A stretch of 64,000 bases of DNA from Paragordius varius (GCA_964247055.1 OZ176052.1:11532001-11596000), one strand, 5' to 3'; positions 49,432 to 61,916 are shown, counted from the stretch's first letter. Numbers and translations: made by a program. Notes: generated from the letters alone by a model not told the origin.

Positions 49432-49820
49432 TAACACTCCATTACTGTTAAGGTAGTTAGTTAGTTTTGTATCCCAGAGCGATTTGAAATTGAAATATCT
49501 AAAAAAGTATCTAAGGTATCAAGCCAAATTTAAAAATATGCTTTCTTTTGCATTTAGGAGTATTAACAATAAAATTATTTTAAAAAAGGTAAATTATAAA
49601 AAAAATCTTTATCTCAAACTTTTATGCCACCATTTTTCCCTATATTTTTTTTAATTCGCTATGCAACAGGCAAATAAATGTGTTTTATGTTTAGAAAATG
49701 TAAATAATTATTTAGCTTAAATTTCAAAATTGTAGTTTATTTACGAAATTGGGCTCCGGATTATAAAACTACCCCAAAATGTAAACTAGGACAAAAAAGT
49801 GAAAAGGTAATAAAGTTTCG
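49432..49820. repeat. M1 MITE-like element, second copy upstream of LRR-B
   Basis: Left end AACACTCCATTACTG with TTTTGTATCCCAGAGCGATT. The right end has GGCTCCGGATTATAAAACTA then CCCC and GAAAAGGTAATAAAGTTTCG, inverted relative to the left. It is about 390 bp and closest to 11632-12075. It has no counterpart in copy A, so it is a later insertion. Confidence 0.55.
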
Positions 49821-50607
49821 AATAAATATTCTTTGCATTATGGAATAGGCTGAATCATTATGTTTTAAACTAATATGATGTAATATCAGCAAAATTAATA
49901 ATAAATTTATTGATGAATTTTCGTTAGATTCCTCTAACTTCTTCGGAACAACACAAAAATAAAATTAAAGATACAAAAAATTATGAAGTATTTTATAAAA
50001 AAAAGATGTATATCAATTTATAAAAAATTCCGTTATTGGGTTGATATGAATGATTTCTTTTTGTCGGTTTATTAATTTATCTTCATTATTTATATAGTAG
50101 CTTTCTTTCTATAATCTTTTGGTAACATTTTCTTCTTTATCTAATATCTCAACGTTATCCCAATCAATTTTGTGTCTGTACTCATGTGCATGATACACAA
50201 GTGCCGACACATTTACTTTGTGTTGTTCCGAAGAAGTTAGAGGAATCTATCGAAAATTCATTTACAAATTTATTATTAATTTTACTGATATTACATCATA
50301 TTATTCTAAAAGGTAATAAAGTGTTAAATAAAAAAATGAACAAAGCTCATTTTCTAAATAATAATGTAAAAATATATGTTTTAACCGCCGTTCCGGTTCT
50401 GCAAACGGCTTTAAAAAATGCTAATGGGTTTGGTTTTTTTCCCTGCTTTTTAATTATGCTATGAGTACATTTTGTTTTTTTTTTTGAATTTTTAAAAAAT
50501 ATTAAGAACAGATTTTAATATAATAATTAGGTAATAAAATGACGTTGGTCGTGCTTTTCCAAATATATATGAACTAATTTACCACAAAAAAAGCCTTTCA
50601 TTATTAA

Positions 50608-51338
50608 CACTGTGACACAACTTTTTCTGGACTCGATTTTTTAAATATTTTATGATTCCTTATAGTATTGTGATCAGATTTGCGCCAAAATTTTTTTACT
50701 TACCCAGCTCGTTTTCGAGATATGGGACTTTTTCCATATTTGGACATTTCCAAAATTTTCTTGTTTGTAAATATTTTTCGCTATGTAAACAAATAGTATG
50801 TGGCTTACATAAGTATTTTTACAAGAAATTACCAATTTATCTTCAAAATAAAAAAAAATTTACTCAAAATATCCAATACTTTTTGTTTTAGGGGGCAAAA
50901 ACCTCAAAAATTGGGTAATTTAACAATTTTTTACACAAATATTTTTTATCAATTTATTAAATCAAAACAAACTTTATTATATGTTCTTGGATGTTAAAAA
51001 TGTTTGTTTAAGTATAAATATCACTTTGTAATAGCTTTGTGGACTTTTATTTTTAAAAATAAATTTAATTTTTACAGCTTTTTTGTTATTTTTTTTATGA
51101 AAAAATGATTTAATTTACTCAGCTGTAAATACTAATTTCATTTTTTCATCTGAAATTTTTAAATTTTTACCATATATGATGTCAGATATGTTGATTCGTT
51201 AGCTTCATTTTTAAATATGTTAAAAAAATATGAAATGGACAGTAATGATTCTTATATAAATTTGTGATTGAATTCTGAATCGGAAAAATCGTCTGCCTTT
51301 TGGATAAGAGAAGAACACACCTTGATACCATCAAATAC

Positions 51339-51382
<44 letters not shown>

Positions 51383-53533
51383 AGGGATATGGATGATTCC
51401 CTCTTTGTCAAGAGTGAAATCTAAAGAAGCTTACTACCCTGATGAAGTTTTACGATACTGAAATGAATTCTTTTTTAATAAAAGTTGAGTCACACATAAA
51501 ATTTCAGTTGTTTAGGGGAACAGTACGTATGCCACAGGAAAATCAAAGATAAGTACCATCATATACTAAATTATATTTTTAATAATATTTTAACCATATA
51601 TTCTTATAAATTTTATTTGGGTTATCGTCTCTTCGGTTAAATTATTGTTTTTTGTCGTTAACGTTTTATTTAATTTAAACTATTGTCGCTTATCAACAAC
51701 TCTAATCAAACCTTTGTTTTTTGCTGATATGTGTTTATTTTTGAGCATAAATTTAAGTTAATGATATTTTATCCCAGCCTGGTGGGATCTATATTTAACT
51801 GATTGCTTTATTCTAACCCGGCAATGTATGACATCGCCCAAGTATTTAAAATTATTTACCAATTCGATTTTGGCGTCTGCCGTATAAAAGTATTTTATTG
51901 ATTTCTTTCATACATTCCTATAAAAACAATATATCGATTTGCAGGTAGTTATATTACCATGACAAAGTACCCAATCGCAACAATTTGTATATCACATCAG
52001 CTAATAGATTAGCTTTTAATATGGACGACTGTGCAGAGAAATTTGGATATGCCATATCTTATCAAAAACGTTTAAATAAAATATAATACCATTAATAAAT
52101 GATTTCATCATAATATATTGAACTATATGCAAATCCTAATTATAATCAGTTATTAGAGTGAATATTTCGAATATATTTTGGTGTACAGATGTTAAGACAC
52201 GGATAATCTAATCTAGACCTTAAATAAAGTAAATTAGGTGTAGAAAAAATAAAATAATAATTTATTTATTCATATATATATATAATCGCAAATTAAATTT
52301 ATATTGTTTCGATAGGTTTTTTCGAAGGGTTTTCTAAAAATACCGTTTTGAGAGATGCAATTTTTTGATTAGGGATATCACCTCAGTGCCACTTAATTTA
52401 TAAGTGTCCTTTATATCTTGATGATAAAATTCCAAATCAGTATCATCCATCATATCAAATAAATCGATATGAATGGTTGGAGATGAAGGTACGGGAAGGT
52501 CAATGGAATGATAAACAGGACGAATTGCACAGGAAAAGTTTGGATATTCGATAGGTTTTTTGTTTTTTTTGGCAATGTTAATAAGAAATGGTTTTGGAAC
52601 TGCACAAAAGTAACATTCAGAATGAGATTTCGGCTCTCGCCATATCATAGGGATACCCCAAGGGAGTCCAGGTCCGGTTTTGTGGTACCATGCTCCTAAA
52701 CTAATGCTACATGTCCGAGATACGGTGTTCGGGGCCCAAATCTAGGTTCCCCATAATATAAAAAAATAGTTTTTTATGTAAGTGGTAATGTTTATACTAT
52801 TAGTCTTTTTGTGTATTGTCCACATATATGGCAAACAATATTTTTATCCATCCTAAAATTATAAATATATATATACCTGGGTATTAATTATATTTTTTGT
52901 ACATTTTGGGTATATAATAATATTTCTTGATGAAAAAACTGATATGGAGTATATTTAAGTGTGGGAAATATTTAAAAATATCATATGAAATAAAGAATAT
53001 ATTATATGCAGCTGAGTAAAATTTAGCTTTTTTTGCATAAAAAAACAGCAAAAAAGATGTAAAAATTAAATTAAATTTATTTTTTAAAATAAAAGTCCAC
53101 AAAGTTATTACAAAGTGATATTTATACTTAAACATCATTAACATCCAAGAACATATAATAAAGTTTGTTTTGATTTAATAAATTGATATATTTGTGTGAA
53201 AAAATATTAAATTACCCAATTTTTGAGGGTTTTTGCCCCCTAAAACATAAAGAATTGGATATTTTGAGTAAATTTTTTTTTCTTTTGAACATAAATTGGT
53301 AATTTCTTGTAAAAATACTTATGTAAGCCACATATTATTGTTTACATAGCGAAAAATATTTAAAAATAAGAAAATTTTGGATATGTCCAAATATGGAAAA
53401 AGTCCCATATCTCGAAAACGAGCTGGGTAAGTGAAAAAATTTTTACGCAAATCTGATCACAATACTATAAAGAATCAGAAAATATTTAGAAAATCGAGTC
53501 CAGAAAATTGACCCCATATTTTGTTGCACAGTG
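50608..53533. mobile_element. DNA element with ~520-bp terminal inverted repeats
   Basis: Inserted in copy B; copy A is continuous near 24030. It starts CACTGTGACACAAC and ends GTTGCACAGTG. The two arms (about 50608-51130 and 53009-53533) are long, near-perfect inverted copies, including TACCCAGCTCGTTTTCGAGA and CAAAAATTGGGTAAT. The unique 1.9-kb centre holds a (TA)n tract (51343-51377) and a damaged gene at 52334-52851. No known transposase was recognised. The superfamily is unclear: the flanks (TTAA on the left, TAAT on the right) do not settle the target. Confidence 0.82.
52334..52851 (-). pseudogene. uncharacterised CxxC / WREP-CYFC family protein, decayed
   Basis: It starts ATG at 52851 just after a TTTTAG acceptor-like site: MDKNIVCHICGQYTKRL, then a frame change and NITTYIKNYFFILWG, an in-frame TAG, and WAPNTVSRTCSISLGAWYHK. 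The distinctive block GIPMIWREPKSHSECYFC follows, then YPNFSCAIRPVYHSIDLPVP. I recall this order (CxICG, RNI, WAPH-CxxC, MxWREPxxHxxxCYFC, RPVxH) from uncharacterised proteins in many arthropod genomes; I cannot name a domain. The Cys/His pattern suggests zinc binding. One frameshift near 52795 and one stop near 52742 mark it as a pseudogene. It lies between the arms of the long-TIR element. Confidence 0.6.
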
Positions 53534-54190
53534 TAATGATAAGTTGATGTGTTAAACCACTAACTTTTATTTTGCATTTACAGTGTAAGAAATATCGCAA
53601 TAACTTTCGATAAATGAATGTAACTGGATTCTTATTGGCCCTTTCGGTTTTGGTATTTACGAGCCAATTAAGAAATAACATAATTTTTTTGATGAGACTA
53701 GATGCCTTCCAAAAGTAATTATTAAAGTATACTGCAATAACATTTTATTAAAACTAAAACAATCTAATTTTAGATGGGGCCTCAAAAACAATTAATTTTT
53801 TGCCCTCTAATGGGTTACTTTTATAATAGACATTTAAATGCCAAAATTTACAATAAAATTTTTTAGATATGAAAATTTTATATGAAAAAATTAATGATAA
53901 ATATGCATATGTAGCTTTTTATTACATATATATAATTTGGTGGACATAATGATAATGCTGTTTGCTCTGTTCAGCCATTGATTCCCCAAACTTTATGTTG
54001 GTCGCGTTTTTGTACTATGTACGGAATTTTTGAATATTATTAAATATTAAAAAATTTATAACATTGAATAATTAATTATAAATGTATTTCCAAAAAAATA
54101 ATTTATAATGATGCTGGTATTTATATAAAATTTGTGAGAACTATAATAGATTTGTCTAAGTTATCTGCCATCAACTTTTCTATAAGGGCA

Positions 54191-56097
54191 GTTTTTTATT
54201 TATGCTTAAGATTATACATATGCATAAAATATAAATTTGATTGTATATAAAATTAGAAAGGCAAATGTCCCTAAAATGTTGATATATCAACATATCGCCA
54301 CGTTGAACTTTGTATTTTCCTTATGAATAATGATAATATAATTTTAAAAGTCTATTTGAACAAATTAAATTATATATGATAACTGTTATTAAATCCTAAA
54401 TAAATTGGATCAATTACCGTAAAAACGGTTTAATTGATATAAGGGGTGGGGTGACATAATTATGTTTAATCTTACGCAAGTCGCTTGTGCAAGTTAAGAT
54501 TACGCTTAAAAAATCTTTCTTACGTTGGATGATATTAATTTCACTTAACTTGACTATCTTATCTTATCTTATAAGCAAAACTAATCAGATTTTTCAACTC
54601 GGTACAGCTGAGAGAATTTTTTGTAATGCTACTAAAATTGTTCGAACATTGCTATTTCTTGCATAAATTAAGTTAGATTCTAAAAGTAATAGTAATATTA
54701 ACAAACAAACGTATATTTTAATTCAAAATTTAGCGTACGTATGTTTATCAAACACATAATCGGTCGGATTTAGGGCGGAGAAGGAGAGCGCAACACATTT
54801 GTGTCCTTAATACCTTATAGCTATTTTTTCATAATTTTTTTTGAATATTATCGGGCAATTCAGATGGTTGGATTTTTGATATTGTAAAAATATATTTCTT
54901 AGGTTCGATATTGGCGATATTAATTGGGCAAACTTTAGGCTTAATTTATTAACCAAGTACAACTGCCGGATATCGGAACAGATATATCATTGATGCACAA
55001 AACGTTAAAAGTAAAGAGTCAAAACTTCATTGGGTGCTAAGGTTTAGTGTGTTGACACTTTTTATCCCTTATATTTGATCTTTTTAGCAAAAAAGTATGA
55101 TTTTTTAGCGATTTGGCTTATTTTGTGTTTTATGCGCGACATGTCTAATAAATAAAATTAAATATGAATTTTCTAAGCAAAAGATTTTTGTTTTATGCTG
55201 ACCAATAATAATTGAGACTATATCTGAATTAAAATATGACTTTGTAGTTCCCCTAATATTTACACAAAGTAAATTAAAAGGGATTAATTAATTCACATGA
55301 ATTATACATAACCTCATATTTTATATTGGCAATTATTTTTTAATAAATTTTAAAACAATAGCTTCTTGAGTAAGTTTAGAATTATCCCAGTATGAAATTT
55401 TGTTTAGGCAAATCTAGAAAATTAGAATTAATATTAAATTCTTACTGCTTAATTGGATAATTAAAATAATTATGTTATTTATTTGCAATGTATCGTATAT
55501 ACTCGACACATTATGAATGTTAATAAGTATGTTAAATATGATTAATTTTGTGAAGTATTTTATATAAGTGATACAAACCTCTGCCAACGGCTTGCATGCG
55601 GCCCTAAAGGTATTTTTTATGGCCCTAAATTATTTATTTAATTTTTTCATATACATATGAGTAAAATATCTGCAAATGTATCAAACATATCTGTCCGGGG
55701 TGTCCAACACGCTTTGTTCGATATGCAAAAGTGCTTGAAAACATGTTAAAAAATAAAAAATTGAATTTCGATCACACGGTTATTTGGAAGATAAATCATC
55801 CAAAATTTATAATAAATACAAATACAAAAATTACCGAAGCACTCCGTGAAGATATCTGTGTTGGACACTCTTAATCTGTTATTATGGCGCACGGCCATTG
55901 AGACAAGATAACTCGCGGTCTTTATTATTTTTTTGGTGAGCACTCAATATATAAATCTAATTGATAATTAATTCATTATTTTAATTTGGCATTTATTAAT
56001 TTGCCACTGCATTATAATCATTATATTAATTTTTATTTTTAGAATAAACAACTAATAGGTGTACAAATTATTTTTTTTATCCCATCCTGGTGCCTAT
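54191..56097. other. AT-rich intergenic DNA after the duplication
   Basis: No supported gene. About 55694-55872 has CGGGGTGTCCAACAC at one end and GTGTTGGACACTCTTA at the other, a likely small relic of the hAT MITE seen at 690-975, without a clear target duplication. Short frames such as 55746-55943 lie inside it. Confidence 0.4.
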
Positions 56098-58366
56098 TCA
56101 TTTAGCAAGGAATGAGCCATTATTAACATTTCTTGGTACTGAGGTGGGTTCTGCATTACAACAATTCCAACAATTTGTCTCGTTATTTCCTTGCGTTGCT
56201 GCATTCGGGGCGGGTGGACGGTGACGTGGTACTTGAGCAAATCTTGGGTTATTGATGTTTGGGGGTGGTATTGGTGCAAAGTTTGGCGGTAACGGCATTG
56301 GCGGCTTCAAAGGTCTTGGCGGCGGTGGTGGTTTAAATCCAGTAGCTGGGGAAAAAGCGGGAACTTCAATATTGATGTTTGGCGGTGGTATTGGTGCAAA
56401 GTTTGGCGGTAACGGCATTGGTGGTTTCAAAGGTCTTGACGGCGGTGGTGGTTTAAATCCAGTAGCTGGGGAAAAAGTGGGAACTTCAAATCTTGGGTTG
56501 TTGATGTTTGGGGGTGGTATTGGTGCAAAGTTTGGCGGTAACGGCATTGGCGGCTTCAAAGGTCTTGACGGCGGTGGTGGTTTAAATCCAGTAGCTGGGG
56601 AAAAAGCGGGAACTTCAAATCTTGGGTTATTGATGTTTGGCGGTAACGGCATTGGCGGTTTAGTAGGTCTTGAAGGTGGTGGCGGGTTTGTAAATCCTGT
56701 AGATGGAGAAAAGGCGGGAACCTCAAATCTGGGTGGCGGTCTAAACATCATGACTTGTCGAGGGAGGAGGAATGGCGGTGTTGTAATTGGTGTGGCGGAA
56801 ACGGACGATGTATTAGTCATTGAACCTTGTCGAGGGGGTCTCAGAGGTGGTGTTGGACTAATTGTTATGGATGAATCTGAGAAATCACTTGAACTTTCAT
56901 TCACAACCGCTATTGGCTTTATTTTTTCTTTATTGAAATTTTGATAAGGGGTTGGAGCAGATTTTTTTCTAGCCCTTGCAACTACTTGAGATTTTTCATC
57001 TTTTACGCTTTTTTGTTTTTGCTTTTCACTTTCATTCATGTGTTTATCCTTTGCATCAGCGGTCTTGGATTGCTTTCGTTCTTTAAAAATAGTAATGTTT
57101 AAAGGATTATTATCAATACGATATTCATAGAATATAAATTTATACTTTTATCCATTTATTCATAATTTTTTAAGAAAAATTTAATTCTTGAAAATAAACC
57201 CATATATCTACATTAAAACTGTTAGGGACACAATAATTATGTTTTATTTTTTCTCTAAAAGCAAAGTTTCATTATAAATGATATTTCATCATTTTGGATA
57301 ATATAAAAATTGAGAGTACGCATTATATTTATGAAACTTATTAAAAATTAGGCTTAATTTTTATTAAACATCATTTTGGATGTTTCCTAAACAAAAACAA
57401 TTTTGATGAAATGATGTATTATTATATTTTATGTATGTAACTTTTATTTTTGGGTTTGGAAGTGAGATCAGAGAGAGAATCCACACTTAGTCCGGTATAT
57501 TTTTTCAGTAACCGCTTGGCGATTTGTTTTTCAATATTGCGTTCTCTACACCGTTCATAATTAAATGTCTCATATATGGATTGCAAGTTTTGCGAAACTT
57601 GTCGAGAATATTCCGTAAGCTGTTGGCAAATTTGGGCTTCTTGGCGTAAAACCTCCTCAAAATTAAGCGACGTCAATTTATTTTTTCTATTTTGTGTAGA
57701 TATGGCGGTTCCTTGTAATATACATGGGCCAGATTTTGTCTGTTGCCAAAGCTCAAATGGATTAGGTCTGTAGATTGTCCAACTGTCATTTGGTTTATAC
57801 GATATAATTGGCGGTTTCTCCTCCTTTTGTTCGTCTGCGCATTCTTCATCTTCATTTCCATTTTCGTACGGATCTTTGTTAGGTGCATTTGTTAACACAT
57901 TATTGACATACTGTACATAATTATCTAGCAACATACTTAGAAATGTTTGATTGGTAAGATAAGGGATTGTTTGTTGCATCTTTGTAATTGCCGGGGTAGA
58001 CAATAAACTTGAATCCAAACCGTTTTCCGTTCTTGTATCGTTGAAGGCAGGATTATTGGTAGATGGCGATCCAGTTACGGCACCACTTATAGAATTTAAA
58101 AAATTTACCATGTTAGCATTTGTTTCAATCGTTTTAGATGGGGCATTGTTAACTGAATCAATTACATTTTGATAATTGTTAGCTGGAGACAAATTGGGTG
58201 CGGTTGAGTGTTGATTAAACGTATTCATTGTATTCTGAAAAGGGGATGAAACATTTTGTGGTGTTGAGAATTGAAGATTTGAATTCTTTTTATCTGATAA
58301 AAGTGGTAATGAACAAGTACTACCTTGTTTAAAAGGTTCATTGCAAGTTTTACAACTTAAACTCAT
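56098..58366 (-). CDS. unknown protein with proline-rich repeated C-terminus
   Basis: Two open segments on the minus strand, 57442-58366 and 56098-57080, can be spliced in phase (GTTACA...TTTAAAG, 361 nt) into one 635-residue protein. The junction reads PKNK then KRKQSKTADAKDKH. The N-terminus has MSLSCKTCNEPF and one more Cys, a possible small zinc knuckle. The middle is Asn/Ser/Thr-rich, then a more ordered basic part (DSWTIYRPNPFELWQQTKSG, LNFEEVLRQEAQICQQLTEY). The second half is Lys-rich and then built of four tandem units of about 43 residues around EVPAFSPATGFKPPPPSRPL and KPPMPLPPNFAPIPPPNINN. It ends NCWNCCNAEP. I do not recognise the family. The alternative is two separate genes, and the weak donor and acceptor make that possible. 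Confidence 0.5.
56252..56740. repeat. coding minisatellite, ~129-bp unit
   Basis: Three nearly identical units and a shorter, more diverged fourth, marked on the plus strand by GGTGGTTTAAATCCAGTAGC and TTTGGCGGTAACGGCATTGG. They encode the proline-rich repeats of the surrounding gene. Near-identity of the inner units suggests recent slippage or unequal exchange. Confidence 0.85.
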
Positions 58367-58616
58367 TATTGATTAATTAGATTTTTGTACTAACGTAACA
58401 TCGAAAAACATCATTACAAAAATATACATTACTGAATAATATTTTAATATGACGATGTCTTTGATTGTTAAAAGCAAACGTAAAAATGATGCAATAGGCA
58501 AATCAATAAAATATTTTGAAAAAAATGCATAATTTGGTTAAAAGCGTGTTATAGCAGGGTAAAACCCTAAAAATGATATTACACTTAAAATAATTCAATA
58601 ACATCTAAACTCAGGG

Positions 58617-60150
58617 ATATAAAAAATATCCTGATGAAATATATGTTTTCTAATAAGATAAAAGATAGTGCTTTTAGTTATTTAGCCCTTAGGATTTATC
58701 GAAAAAGTTATTTAAACTTTTGTGGTAACTGTTTCATACTAGAAAATGGAAAATTTGCGCACCGTGTTGTTAAAAATCTCTTTAAGTTAAGAGCTTCATT
58801 CCAAAAATTATCACTAATATTTAACTATTAAAAAGCAAAACATATTTTAAAATTTGAATTTTTAGATATAAACGCCAAAGTACTAAATTGCCCTCTAAAA
58901 AAGAAAAGTTCTCTTAAATAACGTAAAAATGGCTAAATTGCACAGTAAAAATTTTAATTATATGTTATATTTGGACATTAACACATCGTGACTTTTCACT
59001 TTTTCGTCTGCGATGACGTATTGGGGTAGTTTTATATCCCAGAGCTAAATCTTGTAAAAAAACCATTGTTTTTATAATTATTGAAGTTAACAAACATTTA
59101 TAACCTATATTAAATAAATAACTTTATTTTTACAGTTTTATAATTTCCATCTAAAATTAAGACTCTTCCAAAATATGATTCAACGAAACGGCTGATTAAA
59201 TCAAATTATCGAGTTCTTTCTGATAAAATGGAAATAAGCTTATTTAATTAATTTATTTACATTTGACTCTAAAATACATTTATATGCGTATTGTATTAGC
59301 GATTTAACAAATATGAAGAAAAAATTGGCGGCATTGAGATTGAGGATTTTTTACAATTTTACATTTTTCTAAAAAAATGTATGCGCCTAAAAGGCTAAAA
59401 AAGCATGTTTTTAAATACGGTCTAATATCATACTTTCAGATATTCAATTTAAAATCGCTATGAGATATATTATTACCCTAAAGGTCATGAACTGTTAAAA
59501 AAAAATTCCGAAAAAATGGGTATATTAAAAAATAGCAAAAATATTTTGAAGCGTATTTCATACTGTTTTGAGGCATGATGGAAACGGTATATATTTTCCG
59601 TCTAATTAGATTTTTAACATTTCCTCAGAATTAATTTTGGTTCTAAATGGGTGGATTTTTGTATAAAAAAAATTTAAATTAACATAAATTTCAAGAAAAA
59701 CGAATATATCAAACAAAATTCTGATGCGATAAAAATGTTCAGCATCGTCAAATTATATTTAAAAGAATAATATTAATCGTTTTTAACAATATTAAAATGT
59801 ACACTCTAACAAATTTTAATGATTATTATTAATTTTTAACAAAAAACCCATTTCAAAAAAACTTTATTTGATGGTGTAATTTAGCATATATTTAAAATTT
59901 TATCGCGCTATCTCGCATTTCTTTTATTTTAATAGAGCTCAAAATCGGAACTCACATCCAAAATTTTTAATATTGTTTTGCATTAATTTAAATATATTTG
60001 TTGGAATGAAGCATTTTAAGTATCTAAAAAAATGTGCGCAAATTTTGCCATTTTTTGATATGGAGCATTTACTACAAAAGTGTAAATGACTGTCTTATAT
60101 CATGAGGTAAAAATCAAAAGCGCTATGATAATCCTAATATATTTTCCTAT
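58617..60150. repeat. R-family foldback element with nested M1 MITE
   Basis: Outer arms about 58617-58890 and 59930-60150 are inverted copies. The left arm has AAACTTTTGTGGTAACTG and AAATTTGCGCACC. The right arm carries GTGCGCAAATTTTGCC and CTACAAAAGTGTAAATGAC. An M1-type element (58979-59500) lies between. Half of the same family is at 13020-13800. No coding gene. Confidence 0.55.
58979..59500. repeat. M1 MITE-like element nested in the foldback
   Basis: Left side has TTTTTCGTCTGCGATGACGT then GGGGTAGTTTTATATCCCAG. The right side has ATATTATTACCCTAAAGGTC. It keeps the family pattern, but the ends are degraded. Confidence 0.45.
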
Positions 60151-60213
60151 TTTTTTGTGGAGACTCTTCTATGACACGATTTTTTTTATAGAATACCTTT
60201 ATTTTATTAATAA

Positions 60214-61634
60214 CACTGCTCAACAAGGTTTTCAAGAGCCCATTTTTTGCATTTTCTGTTACCTATTGACATGGAAAGGCCAAAACAAAAAAATTTAAGG
60301 CCACCAATATTTTATTTTAGTTTTAAATTTGTATATTCGTGTACATATATTTAAAAATTTAAACGAGCAAGTCGTTACAAGTGGTATTCCAAAGCCATTT
60401 TATTATATAATTTTAAACGAAAATGCAAAAATGATCCATATATACCAGCCGCAGTATACGATACCACAGAAGATTTATTTATTACATAGACTCTACAGAA
60501 AATGTTATTGATGATCCATATAATAAATTATAAAAATGCCGTCGATCTTTATATTATAATATAAACTGATCTAAATCGCTGCTGAAGGTTTGTTACCTCT
60601 TTTTCACGAGAAATACGTCTTATCGAGCGGACTTGTTATTCGACATAGAAATGGACAATATACAATAAATAATTTCCAGTATTGAATATATTAATTAAAA
60701 TGCTATCTATAAAATAAAAGAGAATACGAAACTTTAAGAGTATAGATTTTTAATAAATTGCTAAGAACCAAAGAGTATTAAAAATCAAAGATATAAAAAA
60801 TCTAAAAGAACTAATGTATGGTGTGGTGTTATACAACAGGGCGGCTTACACGCTCTACAAATACGCCCCAAGCGATAATATTATTATGCCAAATATAAAT
60901 ACAACGAGATAACCCGGTAGGAGAGAAGACCTGCAGATAAAATGACATAATTATATTCAGCAAAATCCAGGGAAATTGACATGTCAAATTAACCAATTTA
61001 CAGAATAGTGTTAGGCAAATTTGCCCATTAAATCGGATATAAGAAGATTTGATATTCAAGTGTATTGTAGTTCATAAAATTATGGTAGTATCTCTAGTTA
61101 ATAGAAGCATCTGCCCAACATCCATCTGAAATTCAAATTATACCGCATACAATCATTTTCAAAATAAACAATATCCACTAGGTATAAATAACAGGATTTT
61201 GGTAAACCGAAGAAAAACCCTAATAAATAATGGAACAATCAAAACTAACAAAAATATAGCCTATCCGAAAGCCGAAGGTTTACACTACAAAATGTCTCTT
61301 TTATTATTTTTTTTAATATTAATTTATACCTGTTTGAAATTAGCTTTAAAAATATTAAATTTTAACGTTTATACCCGGACTATTTTTTTTCTTCCTTATA
61401 TTTAAATGACATATTTATATTTAAAAGATAGAGTTTAAAACGCTTTATTAAATGATCCAATTTATAATATAATAAATTTTTATTATATATATTTTCTGTC
61501 TATTTTCTCTTGTTTTCAAAAATTTGAAAAACCTTAAACTTTTTTACAGATTCGGTTTTAGAACACTAAAATCAGTCAAAATTTAAAAATATGAGTGGTG
61601 GTGCCCGAAAAAAGTATATATTTGTCGACTAGTG
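60214..61634. mobile_element. TIR element T1, copy 2
   Basis: Starts CACTGCTCAACAAGG and ends TTTGTCGACTAGTG followed by TA. It matches 27332-28814 along its length in the same orientation (for example CAGCCGCAGTATACGATAC, GGTAGGAGAGAAGACCTGCA). The shared minus-strand peptide LTCQFPWILL is in frame with FYLQVFSPTGLS here too (60829-61059). No transposase recognised. Confidence 0.6.
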
Positions 61635-61876
61635 TAATCATCTTAAATTAAACATAATCTTTGATCATGTTATTGAGAAAAGCCTACTGGAATTCCTATT
61701 GTTTTTTTTGTTAAAATTCCATGTATTTAAACTAGTAACACTTAACAGCTAAATAATATAACAAACCTTCTCTTATCATGCAAAACTCAAACAAATAAAA
61801 ATATCCTTTAAAAAGCAGGGTTATGCACTGTAATTTTTTTCCTTTTTATCTGATAACACCAATTATAGGCAAATTA

Positions 61877-61916
<40 letters not shown>

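Larger units (their letters stand above)
30214..54190. repeat. tandem segmental duplication, copy B
   Basis: Matches copy A in direct orientation in blocks: 30214-31036, 31467-31785, 34861-34919, 36002-36411, 41042-42413, 45825-50607 and 53534-54190. Between blocks lie a LINE fragment, a Helitron, two hAT elements, a Ty3/gypsy element, an RTE-like LINE and a long-TIR element. These insertions more than double its length relative to copy A. The receptor gene inside is intact. Confidence 0.88.

Noticed and set aside
56252-56944. 230-residue Gly-rich plus-strand frame
   Set aside because: It is antisense to the proline-rich repeats of the minus-strand gene; the repeat length is a multiple of three, so all frames stay open or closed together.
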